Assembly: GCA_946811695.1 (NCBI GenBank) | Contig: OX328128.1 | Span: 80,105,666-80,169,665, forward strand | Direction of reading: 5' to 3' | Origin: Gonocerus acuteangulatus | Taxonomy: Eukaryota > Arthropoda > Insecta > Hemiptera > Coreidae | DNA length: 64,000 nt | Shown: piece by piece, positions 47,825 through 59,613 of the stretch | Layout of the letters: each line of letters opens with the position of its first letter | Position numbering within the stretch: position 1 is the first letter of the stretch | Position numbers and translations under genes: made by a program | The notes under the pieces: generated by a model | Database searches by the model: none | Told to the model about the DNA's origin: nothing | The model's input: only the letters and a program-made list of their open reading frames with translations

Positions 47825-49978
47825 TGGAATAAATTTACAGGAACAATGAGACAATTTACAATCGATAAAATTATTATGGTTTCTTAATTATTTTTCCGTT
47901 AAAGAAAAATTCTCCAGTATTGACCATTCCTAAAAAGTGCTACACTCATTTTCCAATCTCAACACATTCGCTGAGGAAATCGTTTGTCCCGCTTTCTCTC
48001 CCTAAAGTTATACGCTATCCCTAACAAATTCTATTTGTAACACTTATTATCGCGTACAAATGGCAAGTAGTCAAAAATTATGCAGACGACAAAACTTTTA
48101 CACAAGAAAAACAATCCTAATTAACAATATATTAAATATTCTACATAAAATGTCTACAGAAATCTGTTAAAAATAACCAAGTAACAAAGAATCTATACAT
48201 AACGTCTGCAAAGTTCAATATGTGAATGAATGGAAAATAAAAAATAAATCTATTTTGATGCTTCAAAAAAATATGCACTTGGAAAGTAAACGTATTATAA
48301 ATGAGGACCTCAGAGGCGAAGGACTCTAAGTAAAAAACTCGATGTTTTGAGGAAAATGGATTCAAAGTTGAACATATCAGGACCTTGGAGGAGGCCGAAT
48401 CAGAAAAATTGACTTTTATTTTCTGATACAGAAAGATGTAGGTAACACTACGCTTCGACTTGTTTCTCTGGTTGGCCTTTAGTTCTTTCACAGTTTCAAG
48501 TTAAAGTAGCATCATCATGAAAAATTCAAATTTCAAATCCCGGGTGTGAAACGTCCCTCCTAGCATTTTGTTTCTCATAAATCAATCGTAAAAATTATAA
48601 TTAAAACATTGAATTTCAATTGCATACTTTTTCAATCAGGTTTATGATTCAGCTATCCTGAAGCGCTTCTAGAACTTTAACTTCAATTTCCCAACATCCG
48701 GAATTCGTGATTCACCCTTACTCTTCCAAGATCCTGATATGTGACAGCAAAAACTAGATTTTTACAGTTCCAATCAAACTAGACAAATCCTTATGTCCTA
48801 CATAATAGGTACATCATCTGGTTTATGATTAATATTCAAAAGAATTTGAGAATCCGGACATAGACCCCTTAATTTCCTTTTGGACTCAGGAAAGTAGATA
48901 TTACAAACGTGACAATACTCGAGAAAACACAAGCTAGGTGACAGCAACTGTCAAGAAAATCACTAGAATCTCTTTAACATCCACAAAATTATGGTGTTCA
49001 TAACCCATTCCTGTATCTAACTAATTTTTTTTTTAAAATGTCACTTATACCCCTTGACTTCTGAGGCCCTTAATTATAAAGAATATTGTTGTTGCCCTTA
49101 ATTATAAAGAATATGTTTAAAATTTCTACAATTATTATGCTGAAAATTATGACGAAACGAACGAGATTGGTACGATAAATTCTAAATGAGCATATAAAAG
49201 TATTTACAGCTTTTTAAGTTTTTTTACGAACCATTTTGCAAGCCTTACAACAACTCCCTAAAGAATTATTCATCATATAATTTTGTCTACATGAATTCCG
49301 AATGCTATAGACAACCAATTATTTTAGCCATACGAGTTTGAAGCTATTTTTTTTTTTTTTTTTTTTTAATTATTTACCAAATGAAGCCATTAGTAAAATT
49401 TGTTACATCACATAATGGACACATAACAATTACTACACGCCTTTAAATTACATTATAAAAAGTTAAATAATCATTTAAATTTGTAATATAATTAATAATA
49501 CAATAGAAAACAAATATGATTAACTATTAAGAATTAAAAAGTATATTTTTTTGAAAATGAGTTGAAGCCGAAACTTTGCTAGACGAAACTGCCATCTGGT
49601 TACAATCTTTTTACAAATTATAGATTAGCGTGAGAACAAATCTTGCAAGAGAATTATTCATATTTCAGGTTTTATTTTTACTATATTTAATCCGATAATT
49701 AACTAATATTCATGAATGTATTGGCATAATTAGAAAAAAAAAAATTAATCAGTGTTCCACTTCTTTGGCGATAACACAATGAAACGAACTTTTGAATGTT
49801 GAATATGGAGAGGTGTGTAAGAGATAAAAAATTCTGTACTTCAATCCAATGCAACATATTGGAATGTTTCGGGTTTTTCGGTCAGTAAATTAGCTTTCCC
49901 AGAAAAGACTCCTGCCTTTTAGACTAATATCCTACTTTCAATTATGGACTGATTGTAAACATCTCATTCACATACACA

Positions 49979-49980
<2 letters not shown>
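47825..49980. other. Intergenic or possible untranslated region, no feature seen
   Basis: AT-rich, with a minus-strand 116-codon ORF (48141-48491) of unknown nature and T-runs. Nothing recognisable. Confidence 0.4.

Positions 49981-49981
<1 letters not shown>

Positions 49982-50030
<49 letters not shown>
49982..50030. repeat. (AT)n microsatellite
   Basis: About 24 TA dinucleotides immediately before a MITE. Confidence 0.95.
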
Positions 50031-50033
<3 letters not shown>

Positions 50034-50270
50034 TGGCTGGTGAAACGGCTTCTATCTCCAGCAGTGCTGCTCCTATCCAAAGTGCTGTATATTGCCAGAT
50101 TTCTCTCCCACTTCTTTGGGCTGTGGTCGATTATTAGTGTTTGTAAAGGGAATACCAACTAAAAAGGACAGACGATAGCCTGATGAAGCCGGAGAGAAAT
50201 CAGGTGAAATATAGCACTACGGATAGGAGCATCATTGTTGGAGAGAGAGAAGGTTTCTCAACAACCAAAC
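50031..50270. mobile_element. MITE with about 78-bp inverted repeats
   Basis: GTTTGGCTGGTGAAACGGCT and CTGCTCCTATCCAAAGTGCT at the left are mirrored by ATAGCACTACGGATAGGAGC and CAACAACCAAAC at the right. Confidence 0.82.
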
Positions 50271-50524
50271 ATAAGAACCCCAGCAAAGAAATTTAAAATA
50301 TAACATATATATTAAAAAAAAAGAGAAGAAAAAAAGAGAAAATCTTCAGATCTGAGATCATCATAATAAAATATTCAAGGGGGAAAAAGAATATGCTTTC
50401 ATGGATTATCCAATATTAAGAACGATAATGGTTTCGTTAAAGCCTCTGCCTCCTAAACTGACAGAGTAATAGAGAAATAGAGAGATTTCAAATGTTTATT
50501 TTTTTATTTTTTTTTTTTTATTTA

Positions 50525-50565
50525 TTTGTTTGGTGCATCTACTGCTAAGGTCATTAGCACCTCAA
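50525..50565 (-). mobile_element. Family-B SINE tail fragment (minus)
   Basis: On the minus strand GAGGTGCTAATGACCTTAGC, then AGTAGATGCACCAAAC, then A-rich: the 3' tail shared by family-B and the 5S-derived SINE. Confidence 0.65.
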
Positions 50566-50811
50566 ATGTTTATTTCTATCAATATGAAATAGAAGAATAG
50601 GCAGATAGAAAAGCCAAGATTGATTCATTCCTCCAATAGCATCCATACCTCACAGGCAGCTTTAAGGAGAGCACAAGAACTTTCTAAAGAGAAACTGTTA
50701 CTCTAAACAATGGACAATCCCAGTAATGTTATTTTATAGACAAACATGTAAAAACAATTATTGTGCTACAATATCTGGATGGGAAAAAGAAAATAATTGT
50801 CTAGTGCCACT

Positions 50812-51630
50812 CAAGTTAGGAGGCAGTGCTTGCAACTAGGAGGGAAGTATGTCTGCGCCCAAATTCTGTAGCCAGGAGGGGATTATGCCTGTGTCTAAAT
50901 GTCATTACTAGGAGGGAAGCGTGCCTGCGCACAAATGTCGTAACTAGGAGGGAAGTATGACTGCGCCCCAATTCCGTAACTAGGAGGACAGTATGTCTGT
51001 GCCCAAATGCTGTAACTAGGAGGGGATTAAGCCTGTGCCTAAATGTCATAAATAGGAGGGAAGTGTGCCTGCGCCCAAATGATGTAACTAGGAGAGAAGT
51101 ATGCCAGCGCCTAAATACCGTAACTAGGAGGGAAGTATGCCTGCGTCCAAATGCTGTAACTAGGAGGGAAGTATGCCTGCGCCCAAATGCTGTAACTAGG
51201 AGGGGATTATGCCTGCGCCTAAATACCATAACTAAGAGGGAAGTATGCCTGCGCCTAAATGCCGTAACTAGGAGGGAAGTATGCCTGCGTCCAAATGCTG
51301 TAACTAGGAGGACAGTATGTCTGTGCCCAAATGCTGTAACTAGGAGGGGATTAAGCCTGTGCCTAAATGTCATAAATAGGAGGGATGTGTGCCTGCGCCC
51401 AAATGATGTAACTAGGAGGGAAGTATGCCTGCGCCTAAATGCCGTAACTAGGAGGGAAGTATGCCTGCATCCAAATGCTGTAACTAGGAGGGAAGTATGC
51501 CTACGCCCAAATGCTGCAACTAGCAGGGGATTATGCCTGCGCCTAAATGCCATAACTAGGATGGAAGTATGCCTGCGCCTAAATGCTGTAACTAGGAGGG
51601 AAGTATGTCTGCGCCTAAACACTCCAACTA
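50812..51630. repeat. 36-bp tandem array, about 22 units
   Basis: The unit is TAACTAGGAGGGAAGTATGC followed by CTGCGCCCAAATGCTG. Because 36 is a multiple of three, the array stays open in several frames and gives long ORFs on both strands (minus 50816-51622, plus 51063-51710) that look like repeat proteins. No start context or splice sites support translation. Confidence 0.93.
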
Positions 51631-51639
51631 GAAAGGATC

Positions 51640-52434
51640 GCTATATATATCCATTCCTCTATGTACAAATATTGCAGACCCATCGAGTTTTTGTCTGTGA
51701 TCACCACTGAGAATCAGGTACAAGTTTATAATTAAATATTACACCTATGTAATATATACCTTCAAATATGTATATAGAATATTTCTGAGTTATTACATCG
51801 AGAGGCAAGAAAAGCACATGTCACATTGGTATAGAAAAGAAAATATAAATACTAGTTGTAGAAAAGAAGAAACTTAACTTGGATTGAATAGATAATAGAA
51901 CCTAAAACTAGCAACTTGTGGCAACTGCTTTTCTTCCCTACTATATATGATAAATATATACAGAAAACATTAAATACACGACAGGCGGCCACTACTCAGT
52001 GAAGAATTATACTTTTCATAGAGAAATAAAGAAGAATATGTCAGCATATATAGAATAATTACATATATGCCCACATTTCGATTATCACATTTATTCTATG
52101 TATATACGCATTAACAGATAAGTTTCAAAGCAGTTCGTCCAGTTCCTCAGACTCTTGTCAACCTGAAATGGGAATGTTTGGTTATAAAAAAGAACCACAT
52201 AACAGAAAACAAAGAGATGTGTTTTCTTTCTGCCTTTAAATAAAGAAGTATTTTAAATTAAGCAGGAAAAGTGAACATTTAAAATTAATAACGACAATTC
52301 ATAAGAAATGTTTTGGCTTTAGTTGTTAAACATTTAAAAACAAAACAAAAAACTCTTGTACTTAATAGTGATTACAGAGTAATTAAAATCTATTGCAAAG
52401 AGAGAATACATTCACCTAAAAAAATCATTAAAAA
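51640..52434. other. Intergenic, one splice-acceptor-like site on the minus strand
   Basis: Minus-strand CCCATTTCAG just before 52162 is a good acceptor. In the phase left by the exon at 62497-62632 it would give an immediate stop. Otherwise AT-rich with no ORF. Confidence 0.3.
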
Positions 52435-52681
52435 ATAACAAACATGATTTTACGCATTGGGGCCCAGCATCGGGGCATACGCATCAGCAGATAACTTGGC
52501 TTTCTTTCTATCCCCACTACTCCGGGACTTGTCCTATACCCTTCGTATTTGGTTTGGGACCTCATGACGTTATTCCCGGTTAGGCTTGCAGGTCTGGTAT
52601 TGTATGATACTGAATCCGCCCGAAAAATTCCTTCAGCGGGCCCGCTATCGTGGCGTATTTGACACTTTACTAAATTGTAAT
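52435..52681 (-). CDS. Candidate terminal exon of the unidentified minus-strand gene
   Basis: The minus strand is open for about 80 codons from an AG at 52682 to the TAA at about 52428, including SGPAEGIFRADSVSYNTRPA and RSQTKYEGYRTSPG. This stretch is much richer in G+C than its surroundings. Its phase fits the donor at 62497 (split G|TA codon). A second frame near the end also looks protein-like (RKKAKLSADAYAPMLGPNA then stop), so the true frame is uncertain. The acceptor has a poor pyrimidine tract. I recognise no domain. It could instead be a fragment of foreign or transposon DNA. Confidence 0.25.
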
Positions 52682-53532
52682 TAATCCACTTTAAGTACAT
52701 CATTTCAAAAGTTTCTCCACTTAGTTAGTTTTTGTATATATTTTTAATTACAGATTCCTATTGAGGAGGAAGACATATCTAAGAATATTGTGGTGCTCTT
52801 GACTCTAGTTAACGATGAAATTACCAAAGTAAATTGTTTTGTGGGATTTGGTCAATGAAGTTTATATGTATTCAACAAATTATTCTAATACAATTATGGA
52901 AAAACAACAATTATTTATTGTTTACATTTCAATGATAAAACTCACAGAAAAACAATGGAAATAGGAAAACTCAGAGTAAAAATGTATGAGAGAGTGTATA
53001 GAGGGAAAAGTGAGAACTGGACTTACACTGTGCTAAAGAATTCTGACACTGTAAATTTAAACCGAGCAAACCCAAAAAACAACTTCCTTGGGCTAAACAA
53101 TTTTTACTAAAATTTATAACTAAACTTTGTTAGTATATTATTCACACATGCAAGTAACTGAAAAAATGAACTATACAAGCACTAGAAATACACAAGCCTT
53201 TGAAATAACATTCTTTCTTCAAGCGAGAGAATCATGTGTTTGCCATTAGAAAAAAGCACTCACACCTAGCCGGCCTCTAAACATTTCCCATATTACAGCC
53301 AATAATATTTATGAGTTGTCTTACACGTAGATATGAATATATATAAACATATTCACACATATACGTATTACCTCAACTTATGCGAGTAACTCGTTTTAGG
53401 AGGAGATATTAGGTGTGGTTCCCGCTAGAGCGATATGATAAGCTTTATCACACAATATGACTTCTCAACACTCCAGTGCACATTTGAGCGATACTATAAG
53501 TAACCGAACAGTTTTTTTCATCATTAGTTGTC

Positions 53533-53757
53533 ATGAGCCCCTCGGAGGAAGACGTTATTGTTGCTTACCGGTACTTGCAACAGAGAAAATGGATATCTAA
53601 AAAATGCTTGGTATACCCATTTAATGTTCACAATATTGACCACTCTTCAGCAGTGGTTTCCCATAAACTCTCTCAACTTGAACAGAAATTTAGAGAGTTT
53701 TATAGAGTGAGCTCAGATAGTTACCATGTTTTAATGAGACACGTGGCAAGGAAACTG
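53533..53757 (+). pseudogene. PIF/Harbinger transposase N-terminal fragment
   Basis: 75 codons from ATG to TAG. Motifs VIVAYRYLQQRKW, VYPFN and KFREFYRVSSDSYHVLMRHV match the N-terminal part of PIF/Harbinger DDE endonucleases (W..HP/YP.N, then EF......F..Y/L). The catalytic DDE part is missing, so this is a truncated relic inside the inverted repeats at 53409 and 54860. Confidence 0.6.
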
Positions 53758-53799
53758 TAGAAGGAAAATACTAACATCAGACTTGGTGTTATGCTGCCT

Positions 53800-53993
53800 T
53801 AAGCGGCCCCTACACGGTCAGTAATAATGACATTACCTTATCAAAATGACAGTAATAATGATAGTGTAAGGGGGACAAAGTTAGAATGAGGAACAGTAAT
53901 GATGTGAATCCGGATTTTCTGATCTCGGCTTTATCATTACTGAAAGTGGAGGGGATACTGTCATTAGTAATGATGGTGTAGGGAGCGCTACAT
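53800..53993. mobile_element. Small MITE nested in the Harbinger-like element
   Basis: AGCGGCCCCTACACGGTCAG and TAATAATGAC at the left are mirrored by GTCATTAGTAATGATGG and TGTAGGGAGCGCT at the right, with many AATAATGA motifs between. Confidence 0.65.
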
Positions 53994-54860
53994 CATAAGT
54001 GCGTCATTACTCAGTCTACCTCGAGCTGTAACTAGGTGAAAGAGATGTAAAGGTTAAATTAGATTTAGTAGAAAGGGCAAAAAATAAGATGAATTGAAAT
54101 GTATCACTCTACCTTGGTAACATTATAGTTATAATAGTAATATATAGTATAAAAGTAAAATATATATCAAAGTAACAAATCCGCATTAAGTCTAATTAAA
54201 ATATATCATAGAATAAAATATATATAAAGTAATCTATAAGGTACCAACAACTTTTCACATTCGTTACTTTGCATTTGTATCGACGATATAAAATAGGTTG
54301 AAAGTGCTTTATTTTTTATATCAACTTTAGAAAATAATGTTGACGTGATTCTTTTACCAATTCATTTGTTTTATAGACTAGATTAGAAGAAAAATATAAT
54401 CGTTAAACTATAATTTATATTTCGTCAAATATATTCAAAAATATGCTTACGTTTTAAAGTAAACTAGTATTATACATTTTTTTACACCAAAAAATAATGA
54501 TTTTTCCCAGTCTGGAAGAGAATAAAAATTTGTAAGCGAAAAAGTAATGTGACGTTTTGAAATTCAATATCTCCCCTTGAGATAATCTGATTTTTACGTC
54601 ATTGAAATCTTTCAAAAGAAGAAAGACTCCTTTTTCTAACCATATAAATGACTATTGTATTATCTCAAAAGGTACTTGCGAAAAATGGTTATCAAAATAA
54701 AAATAAAATGTAAACTTTTTTGCACATAACGTCGGTCCCAGAACACGTAGAAACGCCCCGATTCATAATGTTTGCACCAACACAAGTGATCGGTGTCGAA
54801 GCAGGTTTGTGTTGCTTATCGTATCACTTGTCGCATTGTTCCAGTGGGAACTACACCTAA

Positions 54861-56094
54861 ACATTCTCAGTTCTGTATTTTATTTATTAACCAAGCTGTA
54901 TAAATTACATAAAGGTTTTGCCATGACATTGTGTAGAATCAACTTTTTTTATGATATTTTTCCGATTCACCAAATCTACCCTTAAAAAAATTGCTGATCG
55001 ATTGTCTGTATGTACAATAAAACATAGCCCACTTTACGCTCAGCTGTGGCTACCTATGCCATGTTGTCAGTATTCTTAAAACATATGCTTTAAATGAAAA
55101 CAAAATATTGACTTGTACCGAAGTTATAAATGCTTGAGTAATTTGAAAGATCTACCTGCAATACAAAGAGCGGAAGAAACCATGGTGGCTAGTGGGCGGA
55201 TGTGGACTGTGGTGGATAGCGAGGCAAAAGAAAACAGCACAGCCTCACTCAAGGTCCCAGGAGAAGCAGAATTTGCAGACCTTGTTTACGATTAATTGTA
55301 ATCAAGGTCTACCTCTATACAAATACTATAGAATTGACAGATGTTTTTAGAAGCCAAAAAACAGAAAAATCATACGATTTCTGTCTCTTGATGTACTAAC
55401 ATGTTGGTCAGAGTGTACAAAATTCTCTGACAATTTTTTTTTAAAAATTACATTTTAAATTCAGGTTAAATAATGGCAGTGTTTTGTACGTAGAAAATTG
55501 TTTGATGAAGATTTAGACATTTTTCAAAAATTGTTTCATGAATATAACATTTGTGTTTCATGAATATAACATTGTTGCATTTCATTGGAAAGTCCTAAAC
55601 ATGATTTTAAATGTTTATCATTTACTTTCGCCAGGCCTCTCAGTAATAACAATAAGAAATATAGCTCATCCAAACCCATTATTATTTTGTTATTAAAAAA
55701 CAAGGGTGAACAATGCATTAAAACAATTAATTGATCAAAACAAACCAATTCATATACATTTGTTAACACACATATTTTTTGCTCGTTTTTATTTTTGCAT
55801 CTATGCTTTAAGATTACAGCATGTAGAAAACAAAATTGATGCAGGGTTATCTGTGTAATTTGATTTTCTTGCTAATTAAAGACATTTGGGAAAAAAAGAA
55901 CAACTCAGGGAAAACAAATTAAATAAGAGAATAAGGTAAGTATAATCATTACACTTCCTAAATCCAGCCCTCTTCATTGCTTATATGAATGAAATAAATT
56001 TTAGGGTTCAATTAACATAGTTAAGTATTTTCAGATTAAAAAAAAAAGAAGAGAATGCCTGTTGGGCTGTTTGTAGAAGTCTGGAGTTGCGGAG
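54861..56094. other. Intergenic; one orphan ORF at 55113-55292
   Basis: A 60-codon + strand ORF (with SGRMWTVVDSEAKEN and KVPGEAEFADLVYD at its end) stands out by G+C content, but I recognise no domain and no acceptor proves an exon. It could be the end of a decayed transposase. The rest is AT-rich. Confidence 0.35.
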
Positions 56095-56095
56095 T

Positions 56096-57341
56096 AAAGG
56101 TGGATTCACACAATACGTACCATCGCCGGCAGGCCACCACCCAGCAAAATATTCTTCCAATATATTATTTAAATAGGCCTAAGGTTATTCCATCCGCCTA
56201 TTTAAATAATATATTGAAAGAAAAAAGGGGTCACAATTTCATAATATAAAAATATTCTTCTATGTATTTTCAATGAGGCAGTGCACACAAGAGCGGCGTC
56301 TCCGGCAGGATACTGGGGAGGAATATTCTGAAGTGCAGGTGCCGGTCGGTGCCTGCAGGGACAATGTGTGTGTGTGTACATTCTACCGAAAGGTTCAGTT
56401 TGGTTCTTATCTTTCATACAAAAGTTTTTTTTTGCTTTTTTTACTTCATCTTATTTTAAGTGTATACTTTTAATTATCTACTACTAGCTGAATACCCGTG
56501 CTTTGTCATGGCAGATAAGTAGTTATTTTATTGTGTTAAATAATGTATAATCAAAATTAACGCTACTATATAATTTTGTGCAGTTTATTATGGCACGGTT
56601 CCCGTCATACTATATGTTATTCATCAATTGATAACTAATCAAAGTAAAATGTTTCTTTATACTTGGGCGCTCCAGACCAGTGTTAACATAAAGATAGCCT
56701 AGAGGTAACCCATCATCTATTAGTTACCAGTAACAGGAGTTTAACCAGTGCAGGTTAGAATTCGTTGTCAATAAATGGACATTAAAATTTAAAAAATTAT
56801 GTTTCCAAGATGTCATTTGGAAACACCCATTATAACAGAACAGCTGTTATTGTCCTGTATCTATTTCATAGTATTATTTTTAATCTATCCAAGGTAATAA
56901 TATCCCGGACCCTTGCACAGCCTCCTCACCTATCAGCATCCCCAGTCAGAACACTTCTTGGTAATGCTCGCAAATATGGGTGTTTCCAAATCTTATCTTC
57001 CACATCTCGGAAACATAAATTTTAACGTCCATTTATTATTGACAACAAATGTTAACCTGTACTGGTTAAACTGAATTACTGGTAGCCTATACATAACAGG
57101 TTATCTTTAGGTTATCTGTTTCTTGACAATGGTCCGGCTAATTTTGTATTTATTTAGGCATAGTAAGAAACTTAAGAGGGATGTAAGCCATCCCGCACAG
57201 ACAACTGACTGAGAGATGTTTTCCCAACTTCGATGGCCTGTTGGTGGCGGTCTGGATGGTGTGAAATGACTTCCATTTTGCCGGTCGGCTTACTGGACGG
57301 TGGCCTGCTGGCGATGGTATGGATAGTGTGAATCCACCTTA
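56096..57341. mobile_element. Long-TIR DNA transposon derivative (1.25 kb)
   Basis: AAAGGTGGATTCACACAATA with CCATCGCCGGCAGGCCACC at the left is mirrored by GGTGGCCTGCTGGCGATGG and TAGTGTGAATCCACCTTA at the right. Inside are a palindrome (56157-56220), an inverted pair with GGAAACACCCAT (56810 and 56980), and two SINE-like tails facing each other (56693-56795 and 57022-57125). No transposase. Confidence 0.82.
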
Positions 57342-57766
57342 AGTGTAATGCCTATAACTAGGGGAGATTGTGCTTACCGAGGCAGAACAAGAGGAACCGA
57401 AACAGAGCTTTGACTGGATCATGAAGGAGCATCTCCAAGGATTAGATCTGTGAGAAGGCAGTAGTGGCCAACACGTCCATCCACTAAAATCGTATCATAT
57501 AACCAAATCTTCTTAATATGTTTTACCAAGCCCATAATACCTATTAATATAATATGGCTTGATGTGGTTTGTCTTATCAACATGCCCTATTCTCATAAAA
57601 TGCCTTAATACGCTTTATCAAGCCAATAATACCTATTCATATAATATGCGGCTTGATATGGTTTGTCTTGCTAACAAGCCCAATACACGTAACCTGCCGT
57701 CATATATGTTGTCTATTCTGTAAAACCTAGTCATAAAACCTGGCTTCATTTTAGTACACATATTAA

Positions 57767-58727
57767 CCCTTAGAGTGCAGTTGAATGCTGTACAAGTCAA
57801 GGGAGGTCATATCCTGGGTGTGGATGACTCCTCAAGTCGGAGAGAGCCGTGCCCTGGTGCTGTTAGTTGTTTACTATTCTCGCTGTATTACGAGTTATAA
57901 CCTTGAATACGGATGACTTTAAGACAAGTTCTGTTCTTGGTTCTATCTAGGGGATTTTAGAGGAACTAGAATTCATTTAGGTGTTCTTTTTACATCTCGC
58001 TGAAAGACGAACAATGACCTTCATCTTTCTGGCTGTACCTCAACCTTCTCTGTAGTTCATTGATCCTTCCTTCCCTTTGTTTCTAAGAATGTTTTAGAAA
58101 TATTTTGTAATGAATGAATTGTAAAATTGTACTCACTTTCCTTTTTGACACAGTACCACACACTAATTTTTTTTTTTTTTTTTTTTTTATATTATAGCGT
58201 TTCAACATCTAAGATATTAGCACCAGGCTGCCTAAAGGTTGCCAAGAGCACGTGGGCGGTCACCCATTCACGCCCATGTCCACGCCCGACGTTACTTAAC
58301 TTCGGTGATCAAAGGGGAACCAGTGCATTCAACGTGGCTATGGCTTACTAAAAAATTATTAAATTAAAAATAATGTATAGATAAATAGATAGAATCAGGG
58401 CCCCCTAAGAGGAAAGCAACTCAACCTAAAAGATCTATTGTGCACCTGATAACCTGCTGGATCACTTATAGTAAAAATAATGTATAAAAAAGTGCATAGA
58501 TTGAAACAGTGGGGGGAACATGTAAATTTGTGACCAATATATTTATGTGAATATTGTAAATTTATAAATACAATTAATTCTGTGATTGAAGGTCCAAAAA
58601 GGATGGGAAAAATAAATGTACAGTGCTCAGAAAAGTATGCCATACCCAGGGCAAGTATTGGGTGAGCCTGGGTTTACCGCACACTGGGCTTGAGATCAGT
58701 AGGCAAGGTCTCGCAGCACTCTAAGGG
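57767..58727. mobile_element. TTAA element with CCCTTAGAGTGC ends (961 bp)
   Basis: TTAA at 57763-57766 then CCCTTAGAGTGCAG; the right end is GCAGCACTCTAAGGG then TTAA at 58728-58731. piggyBac-type ends with no transposase. It contains a 5S-derived SINE. Confidence 0.82.
58167..58345 (-). mobile_element. 5S rRNA-derived SINE (minus)
   Basis: The minus strand from 58344 reads as 5S rRNA: GCCATAGCCACGTTGAATGC, GATCACCGAAGTTAAGTAAC, GTCGGGCGTGGACATGGG, including the internal promoter region. It then runs into GGTGCTAATATCTTAGATGTTG and an A tail (the T-run at 58167-58188 on the + strand). The tail matches that of family-B SINEs. Confidence 0.85.
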
Positions 58728-58731
58728 TTAA

Positions 58732-59270
58732 CCCATTAAATCCCAAGCCTATTTATACTGGATTTGTTTTACATTTCTCGTTATTTGTTCCTCTTAGGCA
58801 CTTAAAAGAATGTATAAAAACCAAAAACAAAAAATCAGTAATTATAGTTTAGGAGAAAAAAATGTTGCGTTTACATAAAAAACGCGACATTCGTTGCAAA
58901 AAAACGCAACTATTATGTTCGCAGGGCCACCAAATTGCCATAAAAATTTATGATCGCAATTACTTTTATTGGTAACTTTCCTTATATGTTCAAGTAATGA
59001 TTAGAGCAAAAAAAAAAAAATAAAATTTGTTTAATAAATGCATAGATATTTTGGAAAAATTTCTAACACACTTCACAGTACAATATTTCTAGCAATATTA
59101 AAAAAAAAAAAATAGCAAAACATTTTATTTGGGCTTAAGATTTTTTTTCCTTTTCTTTAAGGAGTTGCCTTGTTAAAAAAAACTATTCCAACTAAATTGA
59201 AATATTTATTTGCATGAAAAAAAAAGTGTGAAAATAATGTTGCATTTACGCACCTTTGGGACGAAATGGG
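58732..59270. mobile_element. TTAA element with CCCATT ends (539 bp)
   Basis: TTAA at 58728-58731 then CCCATTAAATCCCAAG; right end TTGGGACGAAATGGG then TTAA at 59271-59274. It abuts the previous TTAA element and shares the TTAA between them. Confidence 0.82.
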
Positions 59271-59613
59271 TTAATGACAAACATTTTTTGAATGTTTTGG
59301 ATATAAGGATAGCGGAGAAAAACAAATAAGACGAATTTGTCGAAGTTAACAAGTTTTGATAGTGTATGTATTAAGTTAATTATGCTTCTACGAGGAATTT
59401 AGATAATCAAAACGACTAACGGTTTATGAGAAGCAAACATTGTTTTGATTCAGGTGCAGTGCAAGATATTTCCTATTTCTTCTATAAATTAAAATCAGTA
59501 GTTCAATACTTATATATAACAAATAGATATATTAAAAAAAAAACATTGTTTGCACTAAAATAATAATAAATGCAGAGACAAAATAAGTTATTAATAATAA
59601 CTTGGTAAGTGAT

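Larger units (their letters stand above)
53409..54860. mobile_element. PIF/Harbinger-like element derivative (1.45 kb)
   Basis: TTAGGTGTGGTTCCCGCTAG at 53409 is mirrored at 54839-54860 (ending AACTACACCTAA). A second inverted block lies just inside (GCGATATGATAAGC and GCTTATCGTATC). It encloses a transposase N-terminal relic. Target duplication is unclear: TTA on the left and TAA on the right may be part of the repeat. Confidence 0.75.

Noticed and set aside
48141..48491. 116-codon minus-strand ORF
   Set aside because: Rich in Phe/Ile/Tyr as expected from AT-rich DNA; no motif or splice support.
50816..51622. 268-codon repeat-protein ORF (and the + strand ORF at 51063-51710)
   Set aside because: A 36-bp tandem array stays open in several frames on both strands; no gene context.
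58254..58344. Functional 5S rRNA gene
   Set aside because: Diverged from 5S, incomplete, and continues into a SINE tail with poly-A.
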